From the NCBI GenBank assembly GCA_017472905.1, contig JAFUNW010000154.1:1-12347 (forward strand): a DNA stretch of 12,347 nucleotides, in the 5' to 3' direction. Position 1 is the stretch's first letter. Each line of letters begins with the position of its first letter. Of this stretch, positions 1-5,512 are shown in pieces. Below the pieces are notes generated by a model. That model made no database searches and was not told where the DNA came from. It saw only the letters and a list, made by a program, of their open reading frames with translations. This DNA comes from Bacteroidaceae bacterium (GTDB taxonomy: Bacteria; Bacteroidota; Bacteroidia; Bacteroidales; Bacteroidaceae). The translations under genes and the position numbers were made by a program.

Positions 1-2
1 AT

Positions 3-173
3 GAAGCCAATGCCGAAGATACACTAATCTATCGTGACAAACGCTTGGCAATGGACAGCATTCTTTGCGAGTTCAAGCAATATTACCGTCCAGAGAGGCT
101 TGATAGCCTATGTCGATTACTTTCCGTCACGGCGGATATGTTATCCGCCGTTTCTGAGTATCAGGGTCTGTGA
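3..173 (+). CDS. C-terminal fragment of an unrecognised protein (5' end outside window)
   Basis: The frame starting at base 3 is open from the left edge to a TGA at 171-173, giving 56 residues; the other two forward frames stop almost at once. The first 40 or so residues (EANAEDTLIYRDKRL..., ending ...YYRPERLDSLCRLL) have the charged, amphipathic composition of a real protein, with no low-complexity sequence. I do not recognise the family. The last 16 residues (SVTADMLSAVSEYQGL) and the stop codon are encoded by the palindromic repeat that begins at 124, so the repeat seems to have supplied the C-terminus. Only the 3' end is visible, so neither function nor start can be given. Confidence 0.5.
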   Translation, partial: EANAEDTLIYRDKRLAMDSILCEFKQYYRPERLDSLCRLLSVTADMLSAVSEYQGL

Positions 174-240
174 CCCGCAAATGTAACAGGGGTCAGAGAC
201 CCCTACCTCAACTCCCTCGGATAGGACATATCCGAGGGGA
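124..240. repeat. Composite palindromic repeat, copy 1
   Basis: Three clear hairpins lie in series. Arms ACGGCGGATA/TATCCGCCGT with loop TGT are at 129-151, arms AGGGGTC/GACCCCT with loop AGA at 188-204, and arms CCCTCGGATA/TATCCGAGGG with loop GGACA at 214-238. Smaller ones (CTGA/TCAG at 154-164, GGGTC/GACCC at 164-176) fall between. Bases 124-177 recur almost unchanged at 1516-1571, differing inside only by a 2-nt longer loop. The linker ACCTCAAC before the third hairpin recurs in the other copies. The layout resembles REP/BIME-type extragenic palindromes. It may also end the transcript of the upstream gene, though there is no T-run of the classical kind. Confidence 0.8.
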
Positions 241-275
241 CGTGGGGCGAAGCCAAAAGAATAACCTCTGTCTCT

Positions 276-307
276 TTTGCCAAATTGAATAAGTTGTAGT
301 ACCTTTG
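276..307 (+). promoter_or_regulatory. Bacteroidetes-type promoter for the DUF1016 nuclease gene
   Basis: TTTG at 276-279 (-33) and TACCTTTG at 300-307 (-7, consensus TAnnTTTG) are 20 nt apart. A start of transcription around 312-315 would leave a very short leader before the ATG at 326. The upstream TTG at 305 lies inside the -7 box, so it cannot be the translation start. Confidence 0.8.
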
Positions 308-325
308 CAAGCAAATAGTTGGATT

Positions 326-1462
326 ATGAAATTTGATTTGCTTGTTGAGAATATAAGTTCTATTCATGAAGTGTTGCAGTCACAGGCTTCGCACGCTGTC
401 AATCTTGCATTGACTGCACGCAATTGGCTTGTAGGATGTTACATTGTGGAATATGAGCAGAAAGGGGAAGACCGTTCGGCGTATGGAGAAAAGTTGCTGA
501 AGAATCTTGAACTCAGATTAAAGACCAAAGGACTGACCGAACGTCGTTTCAGAGAGTTCAGAAGGCTATATTTAGTATATCCTCAATTACAGTCGGAAGT
601 CATCAAATATCTCTTTGAAAATCCATCAGTTGGTGCCTTATTGGAGCATAGTGCTCCTGAAATTCGGCGGATAGCGTCCGCCGAATCCGGCGACTCAATT
701 CGGCGGATGTCATCCGCCGAATCGGTTTCGGAAAAATGGATGCTTCCTCCAGATATGTTGTTCAAAAGGCTTCCATACTCCAATCTGATAGTGATAGCCC
801 AAATAGACAATCCTGCCAAGAGAGCTTTCTATGAGTTGGAGGCCATCAAGGGATGTTGGTCCAACAAGGAACTTGGAAGACAGATACATTCGCTGTATTA
901 TGAACGAAGCGGACTATCACAAGACAAAGAAAAACTTTCCGCTATGGTGCAACAACAAGCTGTGGCATTGCAGCCCAAAGACATTCTGCACACCCCGGTA
1001 GCGTTGGAGTTTCTTGGACTTGAAGCAAAAGAGGTCGTTCTGGAATCAGATTTGGAAAAAGCGATTATCGACCATTTACAGGAGTTTCTGTTGGAAATGG
1101 GGACAGGATTCTGTTTTGAGGCAAGGCAAAAAAGGATATTGGTGGATAGTGACTATTTCAAGGCCGACTTGGTGTTTTACCATCGAATCCTGAAATGTCA
1201 TGTCATTGTAGAGGTCAAGGTCGATCGTTTCCGTCACGAGTATGCTTCACAATTGAATACCTATCTGAACTACTACAAGAATGAGGTGATGCAGCCTGAC
1301 GACAATCCACCTATAGGCATATTGTTGTGTACGGATAAAGGTGATACATTAGTGAAATATGCTACAGCCGGTCTGGATCAGAACATCTTTGTGCAGAAGT
1401 ATCTTGTAAACCTTCCAAGTGAGGATGACATCAAAACATTCATTGCCAATGGCTTGTTGTAA
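326..1462 (+). CDS. DUF1016 (YhcG-type) PDDEXK nuclease domain protein
   Basis: The protein has 378 residues when started at ATG 326. The N-terminal part (about 1-110, with LTARNWLVGCYIVEYEQ and the GLTERRFREFRRLY stretch) is the DUF1016 N-terminal domain. The C-terminal part (about 245-360) is a PDDEXK-fold nuclease: the FEARQKR stretch, then D281 in ADLVFYHR, then E296-V-K298, and a downstream HEYASQLNTYL helix. The active-site D...ExK set is complete, so it is probably catalytically competent. Between the domains, residues about 113-132 (IRRIASAES...IRRMSSAES) come from two palindromes inserted in frame. Such proteins are often found in accessory regions, sometimes beside type I restriction systems, but no restriction subunit is visible here and its substrate is unknown. 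It has its own promoter and is flanked on both sides by the composite repeat. Confidence 0.9.
   Translation: MKFDLLVENISSIHEVLQSQASHAVNLALTARNWLVGCYIVEYEQKGEDRSAYGEKLLKNLELRLKTKGLTERRFREFRRLYLVYPQLQSEVIKYLFENPSVGALLEHSAPEIRRIASAESGDSIRRMSSAESVSEKWMLPPDMLFKRLPYSNLIVIAQIDNPAKRAFYELEAIKGCWSNKELGRQIHSLYYERSGLSQDKEKLSAMVQQQAVALQPKDILHTPVALEFLGLEAKEVVLESDLEKAIIDHLQEFLLEMGTGFCFEARQKRILVDSDYFKADLVFYHRILKCHVIVEVKVDRFRHEYASQLNTYLNYYKNEVMQPDDNPPIGILLCTDKGDTLVKYATAGLDQNIFVQKYLVNLPSEDDIKTFIANGLL
662..722. repeat. Pair of palindromes inside the DUF1016 gene
   Basis: ATTCGGCGGA/TCCGCCGAAT (10-bp arms, loop TAGCG) spans 662-686 and ATTCGGCGGAT/ATCCGCCGAAT (11-bp arms, loop GTC) spans 698-722. The core CGGCGGA...TCCGCCG is the same as in the intergenic repeats at 129-151 and 1521-1545, and the CTCAA before the second hairpin resembles the ACCTCAAC linker there. 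The frame stays open, encoding two similar peptides, IRRIASAES and IRRMSSAES. They fall at the junction of the N-terminal and nuclease domains, where extra residues should be tolerated. Confidence 0.85.
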
Positions 1463-1515
1463 TCAGTTGATGTATTTCTGATCACTTCCCCACATTCACT
1501 TTTCTTCTTCGCCCC

Positions 1516-1701
1516 CCGTCACGGCGGATATGTCCTATCCGCCGTTTCTGAGTATCAGGGTCTGTGACCCGAAATAATTACAGGGATTAACTTCGTTTTC
1601 CTCCTTTTCGCTCGCTGATAGAATTCAAGCAAGCTTGATTCTTGCTCGCTCATGCGTCGGTTGCAAATCCCTACCTCAACACCCTCGGGTTAACCCGAGG
1701 G
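1516..1701. repeat. Composite palindromic repeat, copy 2 (with enlarged middle loop)
   Basis: Bases 1516-1571 match copy 1 (124-177), with ACGGCGGATA/TATCCGCCGT arms at 1521-1545 around loop TGTCC and GGGTC/GACCC at 1558-1570. The middle hairpin has become AGGGATT (1582-1588) and AATCCCT (1666-1672), separated by 77 nt that hold a further imperfect hairpin (1621-1641). The third hairpin is a perfect 20-bp palindrome at 1682-1701, arms CCCTCGGGTT/AACCCGAGGG. Compared with copy 1, both arms of each changed stem have altered together. This repeat fills nearly all of the 280-bp gap between the nuclease gene and the DUF2442 gene; I see no gene in it. Confidence 0.8.
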
Positions 1702-1742
1702 AACGGGGTGAGTTCGGAAACGCGGATGACGGAGTTTTTTTC

Positions 1743-1973
1743 TCAGCAAGCCAAGAGAGTGAACTTCTGTGGATGAAAGAAACTTTCAAACTCCAAGTCC
1801 ACATCCAATTCGTACCAATGTATGCCGCACGAAGAGAGTTCAAAGGAATTTCTCTGCTCTTCGGTCGCCTGCATCAATCGCTTGAAACGGCTGATGGGCT
1901 TGCTGGCGGTTTGTCCTTCGCTGTTGCGGACATAGATGTTTTCCTTGTCCAACCATACTTCATGATTTGCCAT
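1743..1973 (-). CDS. DUF2442 domain protein
   Basis: A 76-residue protein starting MANHEVWLDKENIYVRN. The fold pattern fits DUF2442: a short beta-rich N-terminus, then SKPISRFKRLMQATEEQRN, then a GIHWYELDVDLEFESFF end. The open frame extends upstream to 2030, but the ATG at 1973 is the start because AAAGGAGG lies 5 nt before it and the family begins near this point. It follows the DUF4160 gene by 17 nt in the same direction and is very probably cotranscribed with it. Small DUF4160 and DUF2442 genes are frequent neighbours and have been discussed as toxin-antitoxin-like pairs; which partner would be toxic, if either, is not evident from sequence. The molecular function is unknown. Confidence 0.8.
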   Translation of the reverse strand: MANHEVWLDKENIYVRNSEGQTASKPISRFKRLMQATEEQRNSFELSSCGIHWYELDVDLEFESFFHPQKFTLLAC

Positions 1974-1978
1974 AGATG

Positions 1979-1986
1979 CCTCCTTT
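1979..1986 (-). promoter_or_regulatory. Strong Shine-Dalgarno site of the DUF2442 gene
   Basis: On the minus strand AAAGGAGG precedes ATG 1973 by 5 nt and lies in the 17-nt gap after the DUF4160 stop. So complete an anti-16S match is unusual beside the other genes here, and suggests the downstream gene is translated efficiently from the shared mRNA. Confidence 0.75.
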
Positions 1987-1990
1987 CTGA

Positions 1991-2242
1991 TTAGTTGTTT
2001 TTCTTTTCCGGATAGAATATTGCCTGCCATCTTTCTCTGATGACTTCTTCGTTTTCTTCTATCAGTTCCTTTGCCAAGCGGATTTCTCTTGTGGTCAATC
2101 CGTTGTTTGAAACCAATGTGATTTCGGGGTCGAGGTTGAACTTGGCTTCGATGCCATGTGCAATCACGTGTACATGAATTGGCTCATGATCTTCTGTGTA
2201 GAAACAGAAACGCATACCGAAAAGGATGAATAATGTGGGCAT
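1991..2242 (-). CDS. DUF4160 domain protein
   Basis: An 83-residue protein beginning MPTLFILFGMRFCFYTEDHEPIHVHV, which matches the DUF4160 signature (MPTI-like start, an FxFYxxEHEPxHVHV core, EAKF, and an ELIEENEEVIRERW helix near the end). The frame is open up to 2296, but that longer version would start upstream of the -7 promoter element at 2267-2274, and the family starts with MPT, so ATG 2242 is chosen. The HEPIHVHV histidine cluster could be functional, but no activity is established that I can name. It is the first gene of a two-gene unit with DUF2442, in a repeat-rich accessory stretch, which fits a small toxin-antitoxin-type module by inference only. Confidence 0.8.
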   Translation of the reverse strand: MPTLFILFGMRFCFYTEDHEPIHVHVIAHGIEAKFNLDPEITLVSNNGLTTREIRLAKELIEENEEVIRERWQAIFYPEKKNN

Positions 2243-2266
2243 AGTCTCTTCTTTTTTTAACAACGG

Positions 2267-2274
2267 CAAAGGTA
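2267..2274 (-). promoter_or_regulatory. -7 element for the DUF4160-DUF2442 unit
   Basis: Read on the minus strand this is TACCTTTG, a perfect TAnnTTTG box and identical to the -7 box of the DUF1016 gene. No clear TTTG is found at the -33 position. The predicted transcript start near 2260 leaves a short leader before ATG 2242. Confidence 0.55.
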
Positions 2275-2313
2275 GTGAATATCTTTTATAACTCATAAGT
2301 TTTTAGGATAAAA

Positions 2314-2435
2314 AGGATTAAATCCGTCCCTCAAGAATTTCAAATCCTAACCTCTACACCCTCGGATAGGACATATCCGAGGGGACGAGGATTTCAAATC
2401 CTTACCTCAACTCCCTCGGATAACATATCCGAGGG
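2314..2435. repeat. Composite palindromic repeat, copy 3 (partial, doubled)
   Basis: Two middle-hairpin plus third-hairpin units stand in tandem. The first has AGGATT (2314-2319) with AATCCT (2343-2348), then CCCTCGGATA/TATCCGAGGG around GGACA at 2359-2383. The second has AGGATTT/AAATCCT around a single C at 2388-2402, then the same 10-bp arms around ACA at 2413-2435. The first hairpin type (CGGCGGATA arms) is absent. It lies just beyond the 3' end of lpxB and may end lpxB or DUF4160-region transcripts. Together with the promoter region it accounts for the 262-bp gap between 2243 and 2504. Confidence 0.75.
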
Positions 2436-2504
2436 GACGAGGGGACGAGGTTAGTTGATTTGAAATGACAAAATGTAAGTAAATAGGATTTTGGTATATA
2501 ATTT

Positions 2505-3650
2505 TTATGCGTCAGCATTCTTTGAAAGGGAAGAGTAGATTGCATGTGCCGTCTTTTCAGATGCTCCTGCCGGACCTAAAATCTGAATTATCCGATCGTA
2601 TTCTCGCAGCATTTCGTAGCGTTCCGGAGTATCCTTAAGAATTTTGCTTAGCTCTTCTATGATTTTTTCCGAAGTCATTTCGTTGGCCACTAATTCGGGT
2701 ACGACTTCTCGATTGGCAATAAGGTTGACCAATGAGATAAAAGGAACTTTTAAAAAGCGTTTACGTAAAAAAGAGATAACTTTTCCGGCAGCAATGTAAT
2801 AACAAACAATTTGAGGCACGCGAAACAAGGCCGTTTCTAATGTGGCAGTTCCTGACGTGACAAGAGCTGCTTCAGCTTGTTGTAACAGACGATAAGTCTG
2901 ACCGAACAATATTTTCACTTGCATTCCGCAGGTGTATTGGGTATAAAACTCCGGTTCGATTCCCGGTGCTCCGGCAATAATCGGTTGATATTCCGGAAAT
3001 GAAGAGACAGCTTTCAGCATTTTGGGAAGATTGTCCTTAATCTCTTGTCTTCGACTTCCAGCCAAGAGAGCGATGATTGGCTTATTGTCAAATTTGTTGG
3101 CTAGAATAAAATCTTCGTGCGATTCATTGTTCTGTTTCCTGAAAGAGTCGATTGCATCCACACAAGGATTTCCTACATAATGAATAGGATAGTTGTGTCG
3201 TTTGAAAAAATCAATTTCAAAAGGCAGGATGGAGAATAGTTTGTCCACATCTCGTTTGATATTCTTGATTCGGTATTCTTTCCACGCCCATATTTTAGGA
3301 GAGATGTAGTAGTAGACCGGAATGTTTGTTTTCTTCTTTATATATTGGGCTATATCTAAATTGAATCCGGGATAATCAATTAAAATAACGACATCAGGTT
3401 TCCATTTTAGAATATCTCGTTTGCATAATCGCATATTGGACAGAATGGTTGGCAAATGTAATAAAACCGGGATGAACCCCATGTAAGCCAATTCTCGATA
3501 GTGCTTCACCCGAACACCTCCTACTGCTGACATTAAATCTCCACCGAAGAAACGGAATTCAGCGTGAGGATCTTCTTGTTTTAAAGATTGCATCAGATTG
3601 GATGCGTGTAAATCTCCGGAAGCTTCTCCTGCGATAAGGTAATATTTCAT
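2505..3650 (-). CDS. lpxB: Lipid-A-disaccharide synthase LpxB
   Basis: 381 residues, full length for the family. LpxB is a glycosyltransferase (GT19) that joins UDP-2,3-diacylglucosamine to lipid X, making the disaccharide backbone of lipid A at the inner face of the cytoplasmic membrane. Visible signatures are IAGEASGDLHA at 6-16, the ISPKIWAWKEYRIKNIKRDVD segment around 116-136, YVGNPCVDA near 158-166, LLAGSRRQEI at 195-204 and TSGTATLE at 265-272 in the nucleotide-sugar half. It starts 4 nt after the surE stop and so is cotranscribed with it. No truncation or missing motif was seen. Its 3' end abuts the palindromic repeat zone, which marks the border between core and accessory sequence. 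Confidence 0.97.
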   Translation of the reverse strand: MKYYLIAGEASGDLHASNLMQSLKQEDPHAEFRFFGGDLMSAVGGVRVKHYRELAYMGFIPVLLHLPTILSNMRLCKRDILKWKPDVVILIDYPGFNLDIAQYIKKKTNIPVYYYISPKIWAWKEYRIKNIKRDVDKLFSILPFEIDFFKRHNYPIHYVGNPCVDAIDSFRKQNNESHEDFILANKFDNKPIIALLAGSRRQEIKDNLPKMLKAVSSFPEYQPIIAGAPGIEPEFYTQYTCGMQVKILFGQTYRLLQQAEAALVTSGTATLETALFRVPQIVCYYIAAGKVISFLRKRFLKVPFISLVNLIANREVVPELVANEMTSEKIIEELSKILKDTPERYEMLREYDRIIQILGPAGASEKTAHAIYSSLSKNADA

Positions 3651-3654
3651 AGAT

Positions 3655-4428
3655 TTAATCTAATTTCCATTTGTGTAATTCTTCCATGATGCTGTAAGCT
3701 GTCATGTCTATTTGGGTTGGAGTGATGGCTACATATCCTTGCTCCAGAGCCCACTTGTCATTATCTTGTTTTTCCGGCTCGTAATTGGTAAAGTTTCCGG
3801 TGAGCCAATATAAGTCTTCGTTACTTCTTGGGTTTTTACATTTGCACCACTCTTGTTCCCACCGTCCGATTGTTTGTCTACAGATTTTTATACCTTTGTA
3901 AGGTGGATTCGTGGGGAAATTTACATTTAGGCAAATGCCTTTTGGTAGTCCATGATGCAATGTCTCTTGTGTAATTCGTTGAATATAGGGTATTGTATGG
4001 GAAAAATCCGCATCGGGATTATGATCACATACAGAAAATCCGATAGATGGTATTCCTTTCATACATCCTTCCAAAACTATTCCTATTGTACCGGAATAAT
4101 GAACATTCACAGCAGAGTTGTCTCCATGATTAATTCCTCCGATAATAAGGTCCGGAATTCGTGGTACTACAGTATCCAATGCTAATTTAATACAATCTAC
4201 CGGAGTCCCGGAACATTGATATATTTCTACTCCCTTTTCATGGTGAACATGGCTGTAGTTTACAAACGTTTGGGATGTAATGGCCGCAGCAGAACCGGAA
4301 CGTGGCGAATCAGGAGCCATGACTATGATATCGTTAGATTGGTGTAACATTCGAACGAGTTCATTGATACCTTTTGCTGTTACTCCGTCATCGTTCGAAA
4401 TAAGTATAAGAGGTCTGCTTGTTAACAT
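3655..4428 (-). CDS. surE: 5'/3'-nucleotidase SurE
   Basis: 257 residues. SurE is a metal-dependent phosphatase acting on nucleoside monophosphates and is linked to stationary-phase survival in other bacteria. The N-terminal ISNDDGV (10-16) supplies the two metal-binding aspartates D13 and D14. APDSPRSGSAAAIT (38-51), CSGTPVDCIKLAL (72-84) and GGINHGDNSAVNVHYSGTIGIVLEG (97-121) complete the active site, with N100 in the position of the conserved metal-ligand asparagine. It is the first gene of the surE-lpxB operon, read from the promoter at 4458-4488 and divergent from parA. Confidence 0.96.
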   Translation of the reverse strand: MLTSRPLILISNDDGVTAKGINELVRMLHQSNDIIVMAPDSPRSGSAAAITSQTFVNYSHVHHEKGVEIYQCSGTPVDCIKLALDTVVPRIPDLIIGGINHGDNSAVNVHYSGTIGIVLEGCMKGIPSIGFSVCDHNPDADFSHTIPYIQRITQETLHHGLPKGICLNVNFPTNPPYKGIKICRQTIGRWEQEWCKCKNPRSNEDLYWLTGNFTNYEPEKQDNDKWALEQGYVAITPTQIDMTAYSIMEELHKWKLD

Positions 4429-4457
4429 GTTGTATTGATTTTTATGTTATGAATTCG

Positions 4458-4488
4458 CAAAAGTAGGCAAAAAAGTGCAAATCGCAAA
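4458..4488 (-). promoter_or_regulatory. Promoter of surE-lpxB
   Basis: On the minus strand TTTG (plus 4485-4488) and TACTTTTG (plus 4458-4465) are separated by 19 nt, an excellent match to the Bacteroidetes promoter. Transcription would begin near 4451, giving a leader of roughly 20-25 nt before ATG 4428. Confidence 0.8.
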
Positions 4489-4516
4489 GTTGTCAAACAG
4501 AAATAAATCTTAAATG

Positions 4517-4532
4517 TGTTGCACTTGGAACG
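4517..4532. other. Weak parS-like inverted repeat
   Basis: TGTTGCACTTGGAACG resembles the ParB-binding palindrome TGTTTCACGTGAAACA at 12 of 16 positions by my count. The central CACGTG is broken to CACTTG, which is usually important for binding, so this is at best a degenerate site or a chance match. Its position upstream of parAB is the only supporting context. Confidence 0.2.
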
Positions 4533-4563
4533 AAAAAAAGAAAAGAATTTAATAAGAATATAC

Positions 4564-4571
4564 TATCTTTG
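4564..4571 (+). promoter_or_regulatory. Candidate -7 element of the parA operon
   Basis: TATCTTTG fits TAnnTTTG exactly, but no TTTG occurs 19-21 nt upstream. If used, the leader to ATG 4738 would be about 160 nt and would contain the imperfect inverted repeat TTCCTAATTGGGAA (4594-4607) and the two TTATCAACA repeats. A second, poorer match (TACTTTG, one base short) lies at 4710-4716. Confidence 0.4.
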
Positions 4572-4630
4572 TCGCATCCGAATTAAAAGGTCGTTCCTAA
4601 TTGGGAATGCTGATAGTTAGTGGTATACAG

Positions 4631-4659
4631 TTATCAACAAAATGACAGACTTATCAACA
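4631..4659 (+). repeat. Two TTATCAACA direct repeats, DnaA-box-like
   Basis: TTATCAACA occurs at 4631-4639 and 4651-4659, exactly 20 bp start to start, about two helical turns. It differs from the DnaA box TTATCCACA by one base at position 6. The pair lies between surE and parA. Too few boxes are seen to call an origin; a regulatory binding site for DnaA or another protein is possible. Confidence 0.4.
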
Positions 4660-4737
4660 GTTGGAGCAAGTCTTTTGTCTTTATGTAGGTGCATTGCTTT
4701 TTTATCATTTACTTTGCAGTCGATAAAATATTAGTTT

Positions 4738-5502
4738 ATGGGAAAGATTATCGCTTTAGCTAATCAGAAAGGTGGGGTAGGAAAGACTACTACTACGATA
4801 AATTTGGCTGCTTCATTAGCTACATTAGAAAAAAAAGTATTGGTGATTGATGCAGATCCGCAGGCTAACGCTTCGTCTGGATTGGGAGTTGATTTGAAAG
4901 AGGTCGAAAGTTCTGTTTATGAATGTTTGATTAACCAAACAGATATACGCGAAGCTATTTATACAACGGATATAGAGGGGTTGGATATTGTTCCTTCGCA
5001 TATCGATTTGGTTGGAGCTGAAATCGAGATGTTGGAATTGGATAATCGTGAGAAAGTATTGAAGACTGTCTTAGGAGCAATGAAAGATGAATATGACTAT
5101 ATTCTGATAGATTGTTCTCCTTCTTTAGGCTTGATTACTGTAAATTCATTGACAGCAGCCGATTCTGTAATCATTCCGGTTCAATGTGAATACTTTGCAT
5201 TGGAAGGCATTAGTAAACTTTTGAATACGATTAAAATTATCAAGTCAAAGTTGAATCCTTCTTTGGAAATAGAGGGATTTTTGCTAACGATGTATGATTC
5301 TCGTTTGCGTTTGCATAATCAAGTGTATGACGAAGTTAAAAGACATTTCCAAGAATTGGTATTCCGCACAGTTATCCAACGTAATGTTAAATTGAGTGAA
5401 GCTCCGAGTCATGGTATTCCTGTAATTCTTTATGATGTAGATTCAACGGGAGCAAGAAACCATTTGGCTTTGGCACAAGAGATTATAAAACGTAATAGTT
5501 AA
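4738..5502 (+). CDS. parA: Chromosome partitioning ATPase ParA (Soj type)
   Basis: 254 residues. ParA is a Walker-type ATPase that binds DNA non-specifically as an ATP dimer and moves ParB-parS complexes during chromosome segregation. The deviant Walker A KGGVGKTT is at 11-18 with the signature lysine K11. VLVIDADPQANAS (34-46) and the Walker B region YILIDCSPS (121-129) follow, and IPVQCEYFALEGIS comes later. There is no N-terminal helix-turn-helix domain, which marks the chromosomal Soj-like type rather than the large plasmid ParA. It leads the parA-parB-DUF5683-mltD unit, with 10 nt between it and parB. Confidence 0.97.
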   Translation: MGKIIALANQKGGVGKTTTTINLAASLATLEKKVLVIDADPQANASSGLGVDLKEVESSVYECLINQTDIREAIYTTDIEGLDIVPSHIDLVGAEIEMLELDNREKVLKTVLGAMKDEYDYILIDCSPSLGLITVNSLTAADSVIIPVQCEYFALEGISKLLNTIKIIKSKLNPSLEIEGFLLTMYDSRLRLHNQVYDEVKRHFQELVFRTVIQRNVKLSEAPSHGIPVILYDVDSTGARNHLALAQEIIKRNS

Positions 5503-5512
5503 TACGATAAAT

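Noticed and set aside
305..325. TTG start 7 codons upstream of the DUF1016 ATG
   Set aside because: It lies inside the -7 promoter box and before the expected transcription start.
583..819. Minus-strand open frame of 78 codons inside the DUF1016 gene
   Set aside because: It is antisense to a well-supported gene and is open partly because the in-frame palindromes read similarly on both strands.
1635..1994. Plus-strand open frame of 119 codons
   Set aside because: Its first part is repeat sequence and the rest is antisense to DUF2442; no family resemblance is seen.
1974..2030. Longer start for the DUF2442 gene
   Set aside because: It would overlap the DUF4160 gene, while ATG 1973 has a strong ribosome site and fits the family start.
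2160..2175. parS site around the CACGTG at 2166-2171
   Set aside because: The flanks do not form the GTTTC/GAAAC-type arms and it lies within the DUF4160 coding sequence.
124..2435. CRISPR array
   Set aside because: The repeats are palindromic modules of variable spacing with genes between them; there are no regular unique spacers and no cas genes.
4631..4659. Chromosomal replication origin
   Set aside because: Only two imperfect DnaA-like boxes, no box cluster, no dnaA or other origin-linked gene in view.
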